Shown: in pieces, positions 41,391-53,992 of the stretch
Layout of the letters: each line of letters starts with the position of its first letter
Numbering within the stretch: position 1 is the first letter of the stretch
Origin: Symbiodinium natans
Taxonomy: Eukaryota > Sar > Dinophyceae > Suessiales > Symbiodiniaceae
Direction: 5' to 3'
Assembly: GCA_905221605.1 (NCBI GenBank)
Contig: CAJNDS010000002.1
Location: forward strand, 1,355,438 to 1,419,437
Length of the DNA: 64,000 bases
The notes under the pieces: model-generated
What the model was told of the DNA's origin: nothing
Seen by the model: only the letters and a program-made list of their open reading frames with translations
Databases searched by the model: none
Made by a program: the position numbers and the translations under genes

Positions 41391-44300
41391 CTCAAAAAAC
41401 CCAAAGCCCTCAACAAACCCTAAACCCGAAAGAAACCTCTAAACGAAAACACAAACTAAACCCTACACTCTAAGCAAACCCTAAACCTTAATATCAAACC
41501 CTAAACCCTAAACAAACCCTAAGAAACTTTGAACTTGAAACCCTAGACCCAAAACCTCCAAGACACCTTAAACCCTAAGCCCTAAACAAACCCGCAACCT
41601 TAAACATGTTTAAACGAACGCTAAACTACACAAACCCTAAACCCGAAAGAAACCCTAAAGCTTTGAACAACTCCAAACAGTAAACAAACCCGAAACCCCA
41701 AACAAACCCGAAATCATAAGCAAACTCTAAACCTTCAATAGACACTAAACTTGCCCACACAGGTCTATGGGCAAAAACGAGAAAACAAAACCTAAATCCT
41801 ACAAAAACCCTAAACTCCAAGCAAACCCTAAAACTTAAACAACACCTAAACCTGAAACAAACCCGAAACCTGAAACAAACACTACGCCCTAGACAAACCC
41901 TAAACCTGACATAGACCCCAAACCCGAAACAAAGTCTCGAAACACAAACAAGCACGAACCCCTCAACAAACCCAAAAACCTCAACAAACCCTAAACACGA
42001 AAGTTGCCTCTAACCTTACCCACTAAACAAAATCAGAAACTTCGAGCAAACCCTACACCCTGAGCAAACCCTCAACCCTAAACAAATCCTAAACCCTAAC
42101 ACAGCCCTATATGCTTCACAACCCTAAGTCCTAACCTAATCGTAAACCCCAAACAACCTGTAAATCCTGACGAAACCCCAAACTCCAAAGAAAGCCTGGA
42201 GTTCACTAAATCCTAAACAAACCCTAAACCCGACATAAACTCTAAACTCGAACCAAACCCGAAACACAAAACAAACCCTAAACAAGCCCAAAACACCAAA
42301 CAAACCCTAAACCCAAAGGAAACTAAACTTCAAAACCTAAACGCAAACCCATAGACTCTAAACTCAAAACAAAAACCCGGAACAAAAACAAGCACTAAAC
42401 CCTCAACAAACCCAAAACCCTCAACAGACACTAAACCCGAAAGAAACCTGGAACCTTACCACTAAGCAAAAACAAGAACTTTGAACAAACCGAAAAATCC
42501 TGAAGAAACCCTAAACTCCAAAGAAAGCCTCAACTCCACACAAACCACAAATCTTGAACAAATCCTAAACCGACAAACAGACGCGAAACACAAAACAAAC
42601 ACTAAACCCTAAACAAACCCAAAACCTACACAAACCCTGAAGCCAAAAAACGCTTCAAACTTCAAACCCAAAGCAGAAACAAAAACTTTGAACAAACCCT
42701 AAACCCTGAAAAACCCGAAAACCTGAACAAACCTAAACCCTAAAAAACCTACACACTTAACAGCCATACGTCCTAAACAAACCAAACAAACGGTAAATCT
42801 TAAAGAAACCCTAAACCCTGCAGAAAAAAACCTAAACTCCAGCCAAACCCTAAAACCTAAGCAAAACCTAAACCCGACATAACCCGAACTATACCCTAAA
42901 CCTGAAACAAACCCGAAACCTGAAACAAACACTACGCCCTAAACAAACCCTAAGCCTGACATAGACCCCAAACCCGAAACAAAGTCCCGGAACAAAAACA
43001 AGCACACTAAACCCTCAACAAACCCTAAACACGAAAGAAACCCCAGACGTTATCCTGAAAAACAAAAACAACAAACTTGAAACACACCCTAAACCCTCAG
43101 CAAACCCCCAACCCTAAACCAGCCCAAAACCCTAAACAAACCCTAAACCCAAAAGAAAATTTAAACTTCAAACCCTAAACCCAATCCCCAAAAGCCACCG
43201 TTAACCCCAAGCTTAAACAAACCCGCAACCCTAAACATTCTTAAACGAACGCTAATAGACCCTGAGCAAACCCAAAACTCGAAAAAAAGCCTAAAGCTTT
43301 AGGCTACTCCAAACCCTAAACAAACCCCAAACCCTAAACAAACCCGAAATCCTAAGCAAACTCTAAACCTTACATAGACACTAAACTTGCCCACACAGGT
43401 CTATGGGCAAAAACGAGAAAACAAAACCTAAACCCCTAAACAAACCCTATACGCTTAACAACCTTACGTCCTAAACAAACCGAACAAACGGTAAATCTTA
43501 CAGAAACCCTAAACCCTACAGAAACCCTAAACTCCAAGCAAACCCTAAACCCGGCACATGCCCTAAACCTGAAACAAACCCGAAACCTGAAACAAACACT
43601 ACACCCTAGACAAACCCTAAACCGGACATAGACCCCAAACCCGAAACAAAGTCTCGAAACACAAAACAAGCACTAAACCCTCAACAAACCCAAAAACCTC
43701 AACAAACCCTAAACACGAAAGTTGCCTCTAACCTTACCCACTAAACAATATCAGAAACTTCGAGCAAACCCTACACCCTGAGCAAACCCTCAACCCTAAA
43801 CAACTCCTAAACCCTAACACAGCCCTATATGCTTCACAACCCTAAGTCCTAACCTAATCGTAAACCCCAAACAACCTGTAAATCCTGACGAAACCCCAAA
43901 CTCCAAAGAAAGCCTGGAGTTCACTAAATCCTAAACAAACCCTAAACCCGACATAAACTCTAAACTCGAACCAAACCCGAAACACAAAACAAACCCTAAA
44001 CAAGCCCAAAACCCCAAACAAACCCTAAACCCAAAGGAAACTAAACTTCAAAACATAAACGCAAACCCATAGACTCTAAACTCAAAACAAAAACCCGGAA
44101 CAAAAACAACCCGCCGCCGTTGCAACCGTACCCTATTTTTTATTGAAAGTTAGTGTTTCGCCTAGGCGAAATGCATATTTTGGCAGCTGGAAAAACGAGC
44201 CTATTTTTGACGTCGTCGTTGCGAATCCTCGGGTTTTTGCAAAATTTTGGGGTCCAATTTTGGTTTCGGCTCGCAGAGCAATGCAGTGCGACTTTTGCTT

Positions 44301-47300
44301 TCTTGCATGTGCCGTCGGGAGGCAAGTGTCAAAGCTTTGCAACGGATTTGCCGGTTTATTGAAAGTTAGTGTTTCGCCTAGGCGAAATGCATATTTTGGC
44401 AGCTGGAAAAACGAGCCTATTTTTGACGCGGCGGCACGTTGATCGGTCAGACGAGCAACGGTGGCCATCATATGCAACGCCGTCCAGTCTCCAGAAAAGC
44501 GATTCCACACCAAGCGCCCGCTCCCCATTCCGGGTCGCCCTGTCTCCTGGCTGTCACCCTGCTCGCCGTCGACGACATAGTCCAGCTCGTTTTTCCAGCT
44601 GCCAAAATATGCATTTCGCCTAGGCGAAACCCCCAAAGGAAAAGGACGGGTTGGCCAGGGTAGACAGGAAAGAACGGAACTAACCCCCCCCCCCCCCACC
44701 ACCCCAAAACCAGGTACGGTTTCACCGCCTTCTGCAAAAACAAGCACTAAACCTCAACAAACCCAAAACCCTCAACAAACACTAAACCCGAAAGAAACCT
44801 GGAACCTTACCACTAAGCAAAAACAAGAACGTTGAACAAACCGAAAAATCCTGAAGAAACCCTAAACTCCAAAGCAAGCCTCAACTCCACACAAACCATA
44901 AATCTTGAACAAATCCTAAACCGACAAACAGACGCGAAACACAAAACAAACACTAAACCCTAAACAAACCCGAAACCCACACAAACCCTGAAGCCAAAAA
45001 ACGCTTCAAACTTCAAACCCAAAGCAAAAACAAAAACTTTGAACAAACCCTAAACCCTGAAAAATCCGAAAACCTGAACAAACCTAAACCCTAAAAAACC
45101 TACACACTTAACAGCCATACTCCTAAACAAACCAAACAAACGGTAAACCTTAAAGAAACCCTAAACCCTGCAGAAAACAAACCTAAACTCCAGCCAAACC
45201 CTAAAACCTAAGCAAAACCTAAACCCGACATAACCCGAACTATACCCTAAACCTGCAACAAACCCGAAACCTGAAACAAACACTACGCCCTAAACAAACC
45301 CTAAGCCTGACATAGACCCCAAACCCGAAACAAAGTCCCGGAACAAAAAAACAAGCACACTAAACCCTCAACAAACCCTAAACACGAAAGAAACCCCAGA
45401 CGTTACCCTGAAAAACAAAAACAACAAACTTGAAACACGCCCTAAACCCTCAGCAAACCCCCAACCCTAAACCAGCCCAAAACCCTAAACAAACCCTAAA
45501 CCCGAAAGAAAATCTAAACTTCAAAACCTAAACCCAATCCCCAAAAGCCACCCTAAACCCTAAGCTTAAACAAACCCGCAACCCTAAACATTCTTAAACG
45601 AACGCTAAACCCTAAGCAAACCCAAAACTCGAAAGAAAGCCTAAAGCTTTAGGCTACTCCAAACCCTAAACAAACCCCAAACCCTAAACAAACCCGAAAT
45701 CCTAAGCAAACTCTAAACCTTACATAGACACTAAACTTGCCCACACAGGTCTATGGGCAAAAACGAGAAAACAAAACCTAAACCCCTAAACAAACCCTAT
45801 ACGCTTAACAACCCTACGTCCTAAACAAACCAAACAAACGGTAAATCTTAAAGAAACCCTAAACCCTACAGAAACCCTAACTCCAAGCAAACCCTAAACC
45901 CGGGACATGCCCTAAACCTGAAACAAACCCGAAACCTGAAACAAACACTACGCCCTAGACAAACCCTAAACCTGACATAGACCCCAAACCCGAAACAAAG
46001 TCTAGAAACACAAAACAAGCACTGAACCCTCAACAAACCCAAAAACCTCAACAAACCCTAAACACGAAAGCTGCCTCTAACCTTACCCACTAAACAAAAT
46101 CAGAAACTTCGAGCAAACCCTACACCCTGAGCAAACCCTCAACCCTAAACAAATCCTAAACCCTAACACAGCCCTATATGCTTCACAACCCTAAGTCCTA
46201 ACCTAATCGTAAACCCCAAACAACCTGTAAATCCTAACGAAACCCTAAACTCCAAAGAAAGCCTGGAGTTCACTAAATCCTAAACAAACCCTAAACCCGA
46301 CATAAACTCTAAACTCGAACCAAACCCGAAACACAAAACAAACCCTAAACAAGCGCAAAACCCCAAACAAACCCTAAACCCAAAGGAAACTAAACTTCAA
46401 AACCTAAACGCAAACCCATAGACTCTAAACTCAAAACAAGAACCCGGAACAAAAACAAGCACTAAACCCTCAACAAACCCAAAACCCTCAACAAACACTA
46501 AACCCGAAAGAAACCTGGAACCTTACCACTAAGCAAAAACAAGAACTTTGAACAAACCGAAAAATCCTGAAGAAACCCTAAACTCCAAAGAGAGCCTCAA
46601 CTCCACACAAACTATAAATCTTGAACAAATCCTAAACCGACAAACAGACGCGAAACACAAAACAAACACCAAACCCTAAACAAACCCAAAACCTACACAA
46701 ACCCTGAAGCCAAAAAACGCTTCAAACTTCAAACCCAAAGCAAAAACAAAAACTTTGAACAAACCCTAAACCCTGAAAAACCCGAAAACCTGAACAAACC
46801 TTAACCCTAAAAAACCTACACACTTAACAGCCATACGTCCTAAACAAACCAAACAAACGGTAAATCTTAAAGAAACCCTAAACCCTGCAGAAAAAAAAAC
46901 CAAAACTCCAGCCAAACCCTAAAACCTAAGCAAAACCTAAACCCGACATAACCCGAACTATACCCTAAACCTGCAACAAACCCGAAACCTGAAACAAACA
47001 CTACGCCCTAAACAAACCCTAAGCCTGACATAGACCCCAAACCCGAAACAAAGTCCCGGAACAAAAAAACAAGCACACTAAACCCTCAACAAACCCTAAA
47101 CACGAAAGAAACCCCAGACGTTACCCTGAAAAACAAAAACAACAAACTTGAAACACACCCTAAACCCTCAGCAAACCCCCAACCCTAAACCAGCCCAAAA
47201 CCCTAAACAAACCCTAAACCCGAAAGAAAATTTAAACTTCAAACCCTAAACCCAATCCCCAAAAGCCACCGTAAACCCTAAGCTTAAACAAACCCGCAAC

Positions 47301-48960
47301 CCTAAACATTCTTAAACGAACGCTAAACCCTAAGCAAACCCAAAACTCGAAAGAAAGCCTAAAGCTTTAGGCTACTCCAAACCCTAAACAAACCCCAAAC
47401 CCTAAACAAACCCGAAATCCTAAGCAAACTCTAAACCTTACATAGACACTAAACTTGCCCACACAGGTCTATGGGCAAAAACGAGAAAACAAAACCTAAA
47501 CCCCTAAACAAACCCTATACGCTTAACAACCCTACGTCCTAAACAAACCAAACAAACGGTAAATCTTAAAGAAACCCTAAACCCTACAGAAACCCTAACT
47601 CCAAGCAAACCCTAAACCCGGGACATGCCCTAAACCTGAAACAAACCCGAAACCTGAAACAAACACTACGCCCTAGACAAACCCTAAACCTGACATAGAC
47701 CCCAAACCCGAAACAAAGTCTCGAAACACAAAACAAGCACTAAACCCTCAACAAACCCAAAAAACTCAACAAACCCTAAACACGAAAGCTGCCTCTAACC
47801 TTACCCACTAAACAAAATCAGAAACTTCGAGCAAACCCTACACCTTGAGCAAACCCTCAACCCTAAACAAATCCTAAACCCTAACACAGCCCTATATGCT
47901 TCACAACCCTAAGTCCTAACCTAATCGTAAACCCCAAACAACCTGTAAATCCTAACGAAACCCTAAACTCCAAAGAAAGCCTGGAGTTCACTAAATCCTA
48001 AACAAACCCTAAACCCGACATAAACTCTAAACTCGAACCAAACCCGAAACACAAAACAAACCCTAAACAAGCCCAAAACCCCAAACAAACCCTAAACCCA
48101 AAGGAAACTAAACTTCAAAACCTAAACGCAAACCCATAGACTCTAAACTCAAAACAAGAACCCGGAACAAAAACAAGCACTAAACCCTCAACAAACCCAA
48201 AACCCTCAACAAACACTAAACCCGAAAGAAACCTGGAACCTTACCACTAAGCAAAAACAAGAACTTTGAACAAACCGAAAATCCTGAAGAAACCCTAAAC
48301 TCCAAAGAGAGCCTCAACTCCACACAAACCATAAATCTTGAACAAATCCTAAACCGACAAACAGACGCGAAACACAAAACAAACACTAAACCCTAAACAA
48401 ACCCAAAACCTACACAAACCCTGAAGCCAAAAAACGCTTCAAACTTCAAACCCAAAGCAAAAACAAAAACTTTGAACAAACCCTAAACCCTGAAAAACCC
48501 GAAAACCTGAACAAACCTAAACCCTAAAAAACCTACACACTTAACAGCCATACGTCCTAAACAAACCAAACAAACGGTAAATCTTAAAGAAACCCTAAAC
48601 CCTGCAGAAAAAACCAAAACTCCAGCCAAACCCTAAAACCTAAGCAAGACCTAAACCCGACATAAACCGAACTATACCCTAAACCTGCAACAAACCCGAA
48701 ACCTGAAACAAACACTACGCCCTAAACAAACCCTAAGCCTGACATAGACCCCAAACCCGAAACAAAGTCCCGGAACCAAAAAAACAAGCACACTAAACCG
48801 TTAAACCCTCAACAAACGCAAAACCCTCAACAAACCCTAAACACGAAAGAAACCCCAGAGGTTACCCTGAAAAAACAAAAGCAAAAAACTTGAAACACAC
48901 CCTAAACCCTCAGCAAACCCCCAACCCTAAACCAGCCCAAAACCCTAAACAAACCCTAAA
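41391..48960 (+). repeat. AAACCCTAAAC-type satellite with a higher-order unit of about 1.72 kb
   Basis: Short words (CAAACCCTAAAC, GAAACAAACCCGAAACC and so on) are organised into a long unit. A unique marker, TTGCCCACACAGGTCTATGG, occurs at 41751, 43387, 45737 and 47455. A second marker (AAGCACTAAACCCTCAACAA) occurs near 42390, 44741, 46456 and 48176. Spacing is about 1718-1726 bp once the 625-bp insertion at 44110 is removed; the first marker interval is shorter (1636). The plus strand is rich in A and C and poor in G and T. The satellite is derived from, or related to, telomere-type repeat. No genes. Confidence 0.95.
44101..44743. mobile_element. 625-bp Mutator-like MITE with 9-bp target-site duplication
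   Basis: The insert 44110-44734 is absent from the other three satellite units. CAAAAACAA flanks it at 44101-44109 and 44735-44743, a 9-bp duplication as made by Mutator-like elements. The ends are imperfect inverted repeats sharing AACCGTACC (left GCCGTTGCAACCGTACC; right, reversed, GGCGGTGAAACCGTACC). Inside, a block containing the palindrome TTTCGCCTAGGCGAAA and GCATATTTTGGCAGCTGGAA occurs twice direct (about 44143 and 44356) and once inverted (about 44582-44631). No transposase is encoded, so it would be non-autonomous. Confidence 0.8.
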
Positions 48961-50045
48961 AGGGTTGCCGCTCTCCACATTGACTTTGCAACAAAGAAGC
49001 TTTCTGTGGCGCCTGGTCCAAACTGCACTACAACAAATTTCCAGAAAGCCTAACCCTCAGTTGCTTGTGCCAGTAAAGCATTTCCCTTTGCAGACGAGCA
49101 AAAACCAAATACGATGTTTATGTGGCGTAGCAGAAGCAGCTAAGCCATTGTGGAAGCCCAGTGCGCTGTGATGGCGTCATACCAATCTTTTGCCGGAATG
49201 GCCCTTGACGCGATGAACAGCAGCACTTCAGTGGAAACTACGGATGGCGGTATTCTGAACGGGACACACAAGTCCACTTCCCGTAGCGAAGCTTGGTCCG
49301 TGGTTTGGAGCTCCGACAAGCGCCAGTCACGGACCTGCACCTTACTCTCATTGGTGTTTTCTTCCGAAGAACTGCTGTGCGTCCCCCTCTTCTACTGCAG
49401 ATCTGCAGTGGATTTGGTCAACAGCGGCCGGATTTGGCGGAAAGAAACATGGAGTATTGGCATCCGGCCACTCCAAGTTGAAAGCCGCCCAAAAATGCTT
49501 GATATTATGGTTAGCGACAGCTTCTGCAAGTGCACGCCGCTCCGCAACTAGAAGTTGAGCGGTTGGTCTGCTGAGTTGAATTGCTGATACTGTCTGTGCC
49601 CCAGAGCTTGACTTGGATTTTTGCCTAACGGCAAAATGGGTCTGTTGCCCCCGAGAAAAAATTGCGCAAGAAGCAGAACAGAGACCTTGCAGTTGCAGAA
49701 TCCATCAGTTGCAAAATCCATGAAACTCGACGTCTCAGCTGCAGTATAACAAAATAAACCAAAACCTCTGGAAGCCGCCAGCGTCAAGCGTCAAACGATT
49801 CACAAATATATAGAAGCCGCAAGGGTCAAACGATTCACAACACTCCAGAACAACAAATATTTTTCAGAAAACATACAAGAGCAAAATCAGAGACAAACAA
49901 AGAGCCAGAAAAGAGGCCATGAAAAATACAAAAAAAAACGCAAACCAAATCAAAAACAGTTTTGCAGTCAAAAAACATTTCAACAATATAAGCATAACAA
50001 GAAAAAACGGACACAATTGAAGTCGTGATTTCTGGAAGCAGCCAA
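48961..50045. other. Unique DNA after the satellite; possible RT zinc-binding remnant
   Basis: The plus frame from about 48985 to 49171 reads LTLQQRSFLWRLVQTALQQI and, further on, NQIRCLCGVAEAAKPLWK. It is loosely like the zinc-binding tail of plant-type non-LTR retrotransposons (S-F-L-W-R ... C-x-C), but this is a weak match. The rest (49172-50045) shows no recognised feature; it includes a short direct repeat, AGCGTCAAACGATTCACAA and AGGGTCAAACGATTCACAA, near 49785 and 49820. Confidence 0.35.
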
Positions 50046-50051
50046 CAGACA

Positions 50052-50512
<461 letters not shown>

Positions 50513-51300
50513 CCATTCCATTCCAATCGCAGCCGCGGTCCGAGTCCACAGCTTAGCGTACAGCCTAGTGGCATGCTTGTGCATTGGCGCTTCCTTGAGC
50601 GCAGGTTCCACAAGAAACGAGTTCCACTACGAATAGCCGAGCGAACTCGAGTCAGCTCTTCATGTGTACCAAACAAAATATGAGGCAGTTAGGTGGCCGA
50701 AGATCGGCGCGCCACGTATGTACAATGGGAAACTACGTTTCTGTACAATTCACTCATGGCAAAGGACAGGTGTCCTGCAGTCAGCGCGGTGCAGAGAGGA
50801 GCACACTCAAGACGCACGGCTTTTTGGACGAGAGTGCAGCAAGCTCACTACCCCATCGTGAGACCGAGATGTAGCCCCCATATCGAATGCATCAGAGGTC
50901 ATGTCAAGCAATGGGCCACTGATGATTCTAAACTAGCCAAGAGCGTCAGTGCACATATCAGCCTGGATGCTGCACTATCGTAACAATGTTATGCTGTCCT
51001 TCTGTGCAGGGAAGATGTCATCAAAAACACCCTGTGCCTCTGATCGTCTGCTGAAGAGGAGAGCACACGTGTAGCAAATAACATTATCGCAGCCCTGTGC
51101 ATGAAAGACTGGAAGGAGAACAGTCGGGTTAATGGTCATGGGCTTGCTGTTTTTATGGATCGATGCATGAGTAGTATGTTGACTGAAGCGCATAAGTCTC
51201 AACATAAGAACTTGTGGTGGCTGCTAAAGGGCATGCATGGCGTGTTGGTGCATACGCCAGTGACCTACAAGACTCTGCATCAGTAACTCAGACTTCTGCA
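50513..51300. other. No recognised gene
   Basis: Short frames in all phases. Nothing supported. Confidence 0.4.
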
Positions 51301-51515
51301 CTAGGTCAAGGTTGACCATGCACTTCGTGTGGTTTCTTTGATGGACTTTGTGCTCCCCTGTGAAGCTAAGAGTTCTAGCTTCCCAGTGTCCTTGTGCAAC
51401 TTGGGGCCGAGACCGGGAACCAGGCGCTCAAGAAACTCAGTGGCATCACACTGGCGACGCACATCCTGCCAGGAAGCAAGAATGGATTTCCACAAGGGAA
51501 GAGCACGTGGACAGG
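51301..51515 (-). CDS. Possible ubiquitin-specific-protease-like exon
   Basis: The minus strand reads RALPLWKSILASWQDVRRQC, DATEFLERLVPGLGPKLHKD, TGKLELLASQG and a stop at 51301. The segment RRQCDATEFLERL resembles the Q-Q-D-A-x-E-F-L box of peptidase C19 (ubiquitin hydrolases), with one Gln changed to Cys. USP-like repeats are, as I recall, frequent in dinoflagellate genomes. The catalytic Cys and His boxes are not seen here, so this is a fragment or a single exon. Confidence 0.35.
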
Positions 51516-52150
51516 CGGTTTAGGCATGCAGTTCACCTAGACATTCGTGTAGATGCATTCAAGTGCAGGAGAGGCCCACACACACAAAGCCAGAATTGCC
51601 TAGATTTTGCGACTCCAGATTTGGAGATCACAAATCACAGCTGCAAGCCTCACACGCGCACTGGCTTCTGCTTCTACTATCTGATGCACTTCCAGCTGAC
51701 GTGCTCTTCCCGCAACTCTACCCCGGCCCACTTTCGCGGCGTCGCTCATCAAGATAAGAGGGACCCACTGGCGGAGTTGGTGTGACAAGCCTCGGCGGAA
51801 TCGGCGGAATCGGCGGAATCGGCGGAGTCCTCGCAAATTGCAATTTACCATTACAGTGCCGTGGAGTCGAGTTTGTGGGAATAACAAAACTGATTTTCAA
51901 TTCGGGAGTGTACGTTTTGCTAAGACTCTACGGGGATGGCACTTGCTGTGGAAATCAAGCCTTCTTCCCAGCCTCTTCAAAACACAGTCAAAGCCCCTCC
52001 AACTACAGGTCAAAACCCAATCCTCACGCAAACCCCCAAACCCACTCCGAAAGCTCTCAGCCTTCAAAAACTGTCAAACCCATGGTGAAAACCCTTTAAC
52101 ACGGTCAAATCCCTTCTAAACAAGAACAAACCTCGAGTTCATTCAAACAC
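51516..52150. other. No firm gene; short 9-bp repeat
   Basis: At 51793-51830 GGAATCGGC repeats four times. C/A-rich sequence with CAAACCC words follows (51990-52130). No gene is supported. Confidence 0.4.
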
Positions 52151-52152
52151 GC

Positions 52153-53071
52153 TCAAACCCACCATTTCATTCGGAAATGTAGCCATGCGCTCTCTTGTTC
52201 CTCACCGCGAAGAGCAGAAGGGTGAGAGCGACCTCTCAAGTCAGCCCTCTTCAAGATCGCAGAAATGCGCTGGCCAAAGTGAGCTGCATCTCCGGCGCAA
52301 GCCATGTGCGCGCCGCTCGCTGAGTCCGGGCAGCCCGTAGGGGAGTTCCAGATGGGTGAAACCGTAACCGCAGCTTGGGACTGTGCAGTGCACTGTTGCT
52401 TTTGCACTTCGCACAAGTAGCGCAGAGACGCCTGCAGCACAAAGGCGAGAGCTATAGCTTGGAGGGTAGATCTAGCTTGCGTGAGGTGTTCCAGGAACCT
52501 TGCCAACGCAGGGGGGATAGCATCGGCAGCAATGCTGCCTGCCTTCATACGTATGTCGAAGGAAAGCATTGGTTTCCATTCCAACAGCCCTTTGCAGCAG
52601 GTGTTTGGTTTGCACAGTTTGCGCCTTAGGAGCTTGTGCTAAGTGGGTGCTGAAGATCTCCCTGGCTTCCGATAGCGTTGGTAAGGGTGGGTGAGCAGAG
52701 GCGTGGCATGTCAGGAGGCGCAAAAGAGAGTAGCGCGCGCCTTTCATGTCAATTTCAATGGCATTCGGTCCAATGGCAAGGAAGCGAGTTAGCCTTTTGC
52801 TCGTTTGCCAGTGACGGATGGCATAGTATCGTCCTTGGGGGTGCAATGATGGCCTTCTGTCCTGAACGAGCCCTGGCCACGCCGTATCAAGTTCAGGCGG
52901 AGGTTTAATCCGATTATAGATGCAGTACCGCACCAGCAGCTCAGGGTTCCAAAGTGGTGGGGCTTCAAGGGAGATAATTTCGGCCCCAGAACTAAGGTCC
53001 TGTATAGCCTGTAAATGCCATTGCTTGGAGGGCAGCAGGATGGGCGGGAAATGTGCCGTATTGATTTGCAT
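52153..53071 (-). CDS. Unrecognised protein with a polymerase-like acidic motif, one frame change
   Basis: Frame 53071-52472 reads PPELDTAWPGLVQDRRPSLH, YYAIRHWQTSKRLTRFLAIG, then AIEIDMKGARYSLLRLLTCH and HLLQRAVGMETNAFL. The reading then continues better in the next frame (52584-52153): SFDIRMKAGSIAADAIPPAL, ARFLEHLTQARSTLQAIALA. The D-x-K-x-A-x-Y segment sits where polymerase-like mobile-element proteins have a D-x-x-x-x-Y motif A, but I cannot name the family. The break near 52570 suggests a decaying copy or a short intron. It is antisense to the plus-strand ORFs that follow. Confidence 0.45.
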
Positions 53072-53190
53072 ATGGGGTTGACCTTCGCCAGAGTCGAAGA
53101 AGACATCTTCACAAAGAGGTGCTTCAAAGCGTATGCTGTCGGCGGCAATCCCTGCTAAGTGATCAGCAACCTCCGAGATCGAGGGTTGGT

Positions 53191-53311
53191 CGACCTTGAA
53201 AGCGACCCCAGGCAGCTTGAGTACGCCCGCACTCTTGCCCTGCCGCAGACCCTTTCCTTGGACTTCTCACCTGCAGTTCTGACGTCAATTCTTGGGAGCG
53301 ATCCTCCACAA
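53191..53311 (+). repeat. 120-bp dispersed repeat (also at 56191 and 62552)
   Basis: CGACCTTGAAAGCGACCCCA and the following 100 bp recur at 56191-56311 (offset exactly 3000) and again in the duplicated block at 62552, with few differences. Confidence 0.95.
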
Positions 53312-53954
53312 CTCAAGTCAACAGGGCTTGCCGCAATGCTCCCTTACTGTGCTGGGGCTGTGCTCTGGGTGCACGATGGGGTGTACATCACAAAGCAAGG
53401 ATGCAGTAACACCTTTCCTTGAAGGTGCTATTGAAGCGCTCGTCCAACTCATCCAAATAGGACAGCACTTCTTTCCCCAAGTCACCCCAAATCAGGAGTA
53501 CGAAGGACTAAAGGAAGTCTTTGCAGTCACCTCCACTGAATTTGAGTTTAAGGCGGCAGTTGATGCGTTAAATGCTGCGGGCATTGCCTGTCACAACCCG
53601 ACATCTCCGAAGCTTCCGAAGTCCATTACTCAGAGGAAAAGCAAGCGAATTGGCTTGGAGGTTCCGGATATTCTGGAGGTTGAAAAGCAAAGGGAAAGCA
53701 AACGGAGAAGAGTGGATGTTATTGCTGCTCCGCGTAGGCAGTTGTGGTCAATGCCCCTACGTTGCGCAAACTATTGTTTTCCGTCAGTAGTGAGCGCTCG
53801 CCCACACCCTTTTATTGCTACTTCTGCTGCTGTTAAGGCTCAAGCAAGTTGTGAACGCCCGGGCACAACTGACAATGCTTGCTGCTATTCGCTGCCTCCT
53901 GTCTTGGCGCTACCAGGAAGTCATTGGCGCTCACACCTGCTCAACTGCCTTTGA
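53292..53954 (+). CDS. ORF, 220 codons, unrecognised
   Basis: Best-looking part: EGAIEALVQLIQIGQHFFPQ, EYEGLKEVFAVTSTEFEFKA, AVDALNAAGIACHNPTSPKL, then a basic stretch, TQRKSKRIGLEVPDILEVEK and QRESKRRRVDV. It resembles a DNA-associated protein in composition, but no domain is recognised. The last third looks out of frame (a better frame, RLKQVVNARAQLTMLAAIRC, starts at 53815), so a frameshift or intron near 53760 is likely. Confidence 0.4.
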   Translation: MGAILHNSSQQGLPQCSLTVLGLCSGCTMGCTSQSKDAVTPFLEGAIEALVQLIQIGQHFFPQVTPNQEYEGLKEVFAVTSTEFEFKAAVDALNAAGIACHNPTSPKLPKSITQRKSKRIGLEVPDILEVEKQRESKRRRVDVIAAPRRQLWSMPLRCANYCFPSVVSARPHPFIATSAAVKAQASCERPGTTDNACCYSLPPVLALPGSHWRSHLLNCL

Positions 53955-53992
53955 ACTCACAATCTTCCCTGCTACAGCGGGCATGATATTGT

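Noticed and set aside
44133-44747. 204-codon minus-strand ORF in the satellite insert
   Set aside because: It crosses the MITE ends and target duplication and repeats the same peptide from the internal direct repeats; it shows no transposase motifs.
41391-48960. CRISPR-like regular repeats
   Set aside because: Units are degenerate telomere-type words without conserved repeats and unique spacers of fixed size, and the genome is eukaryotic.
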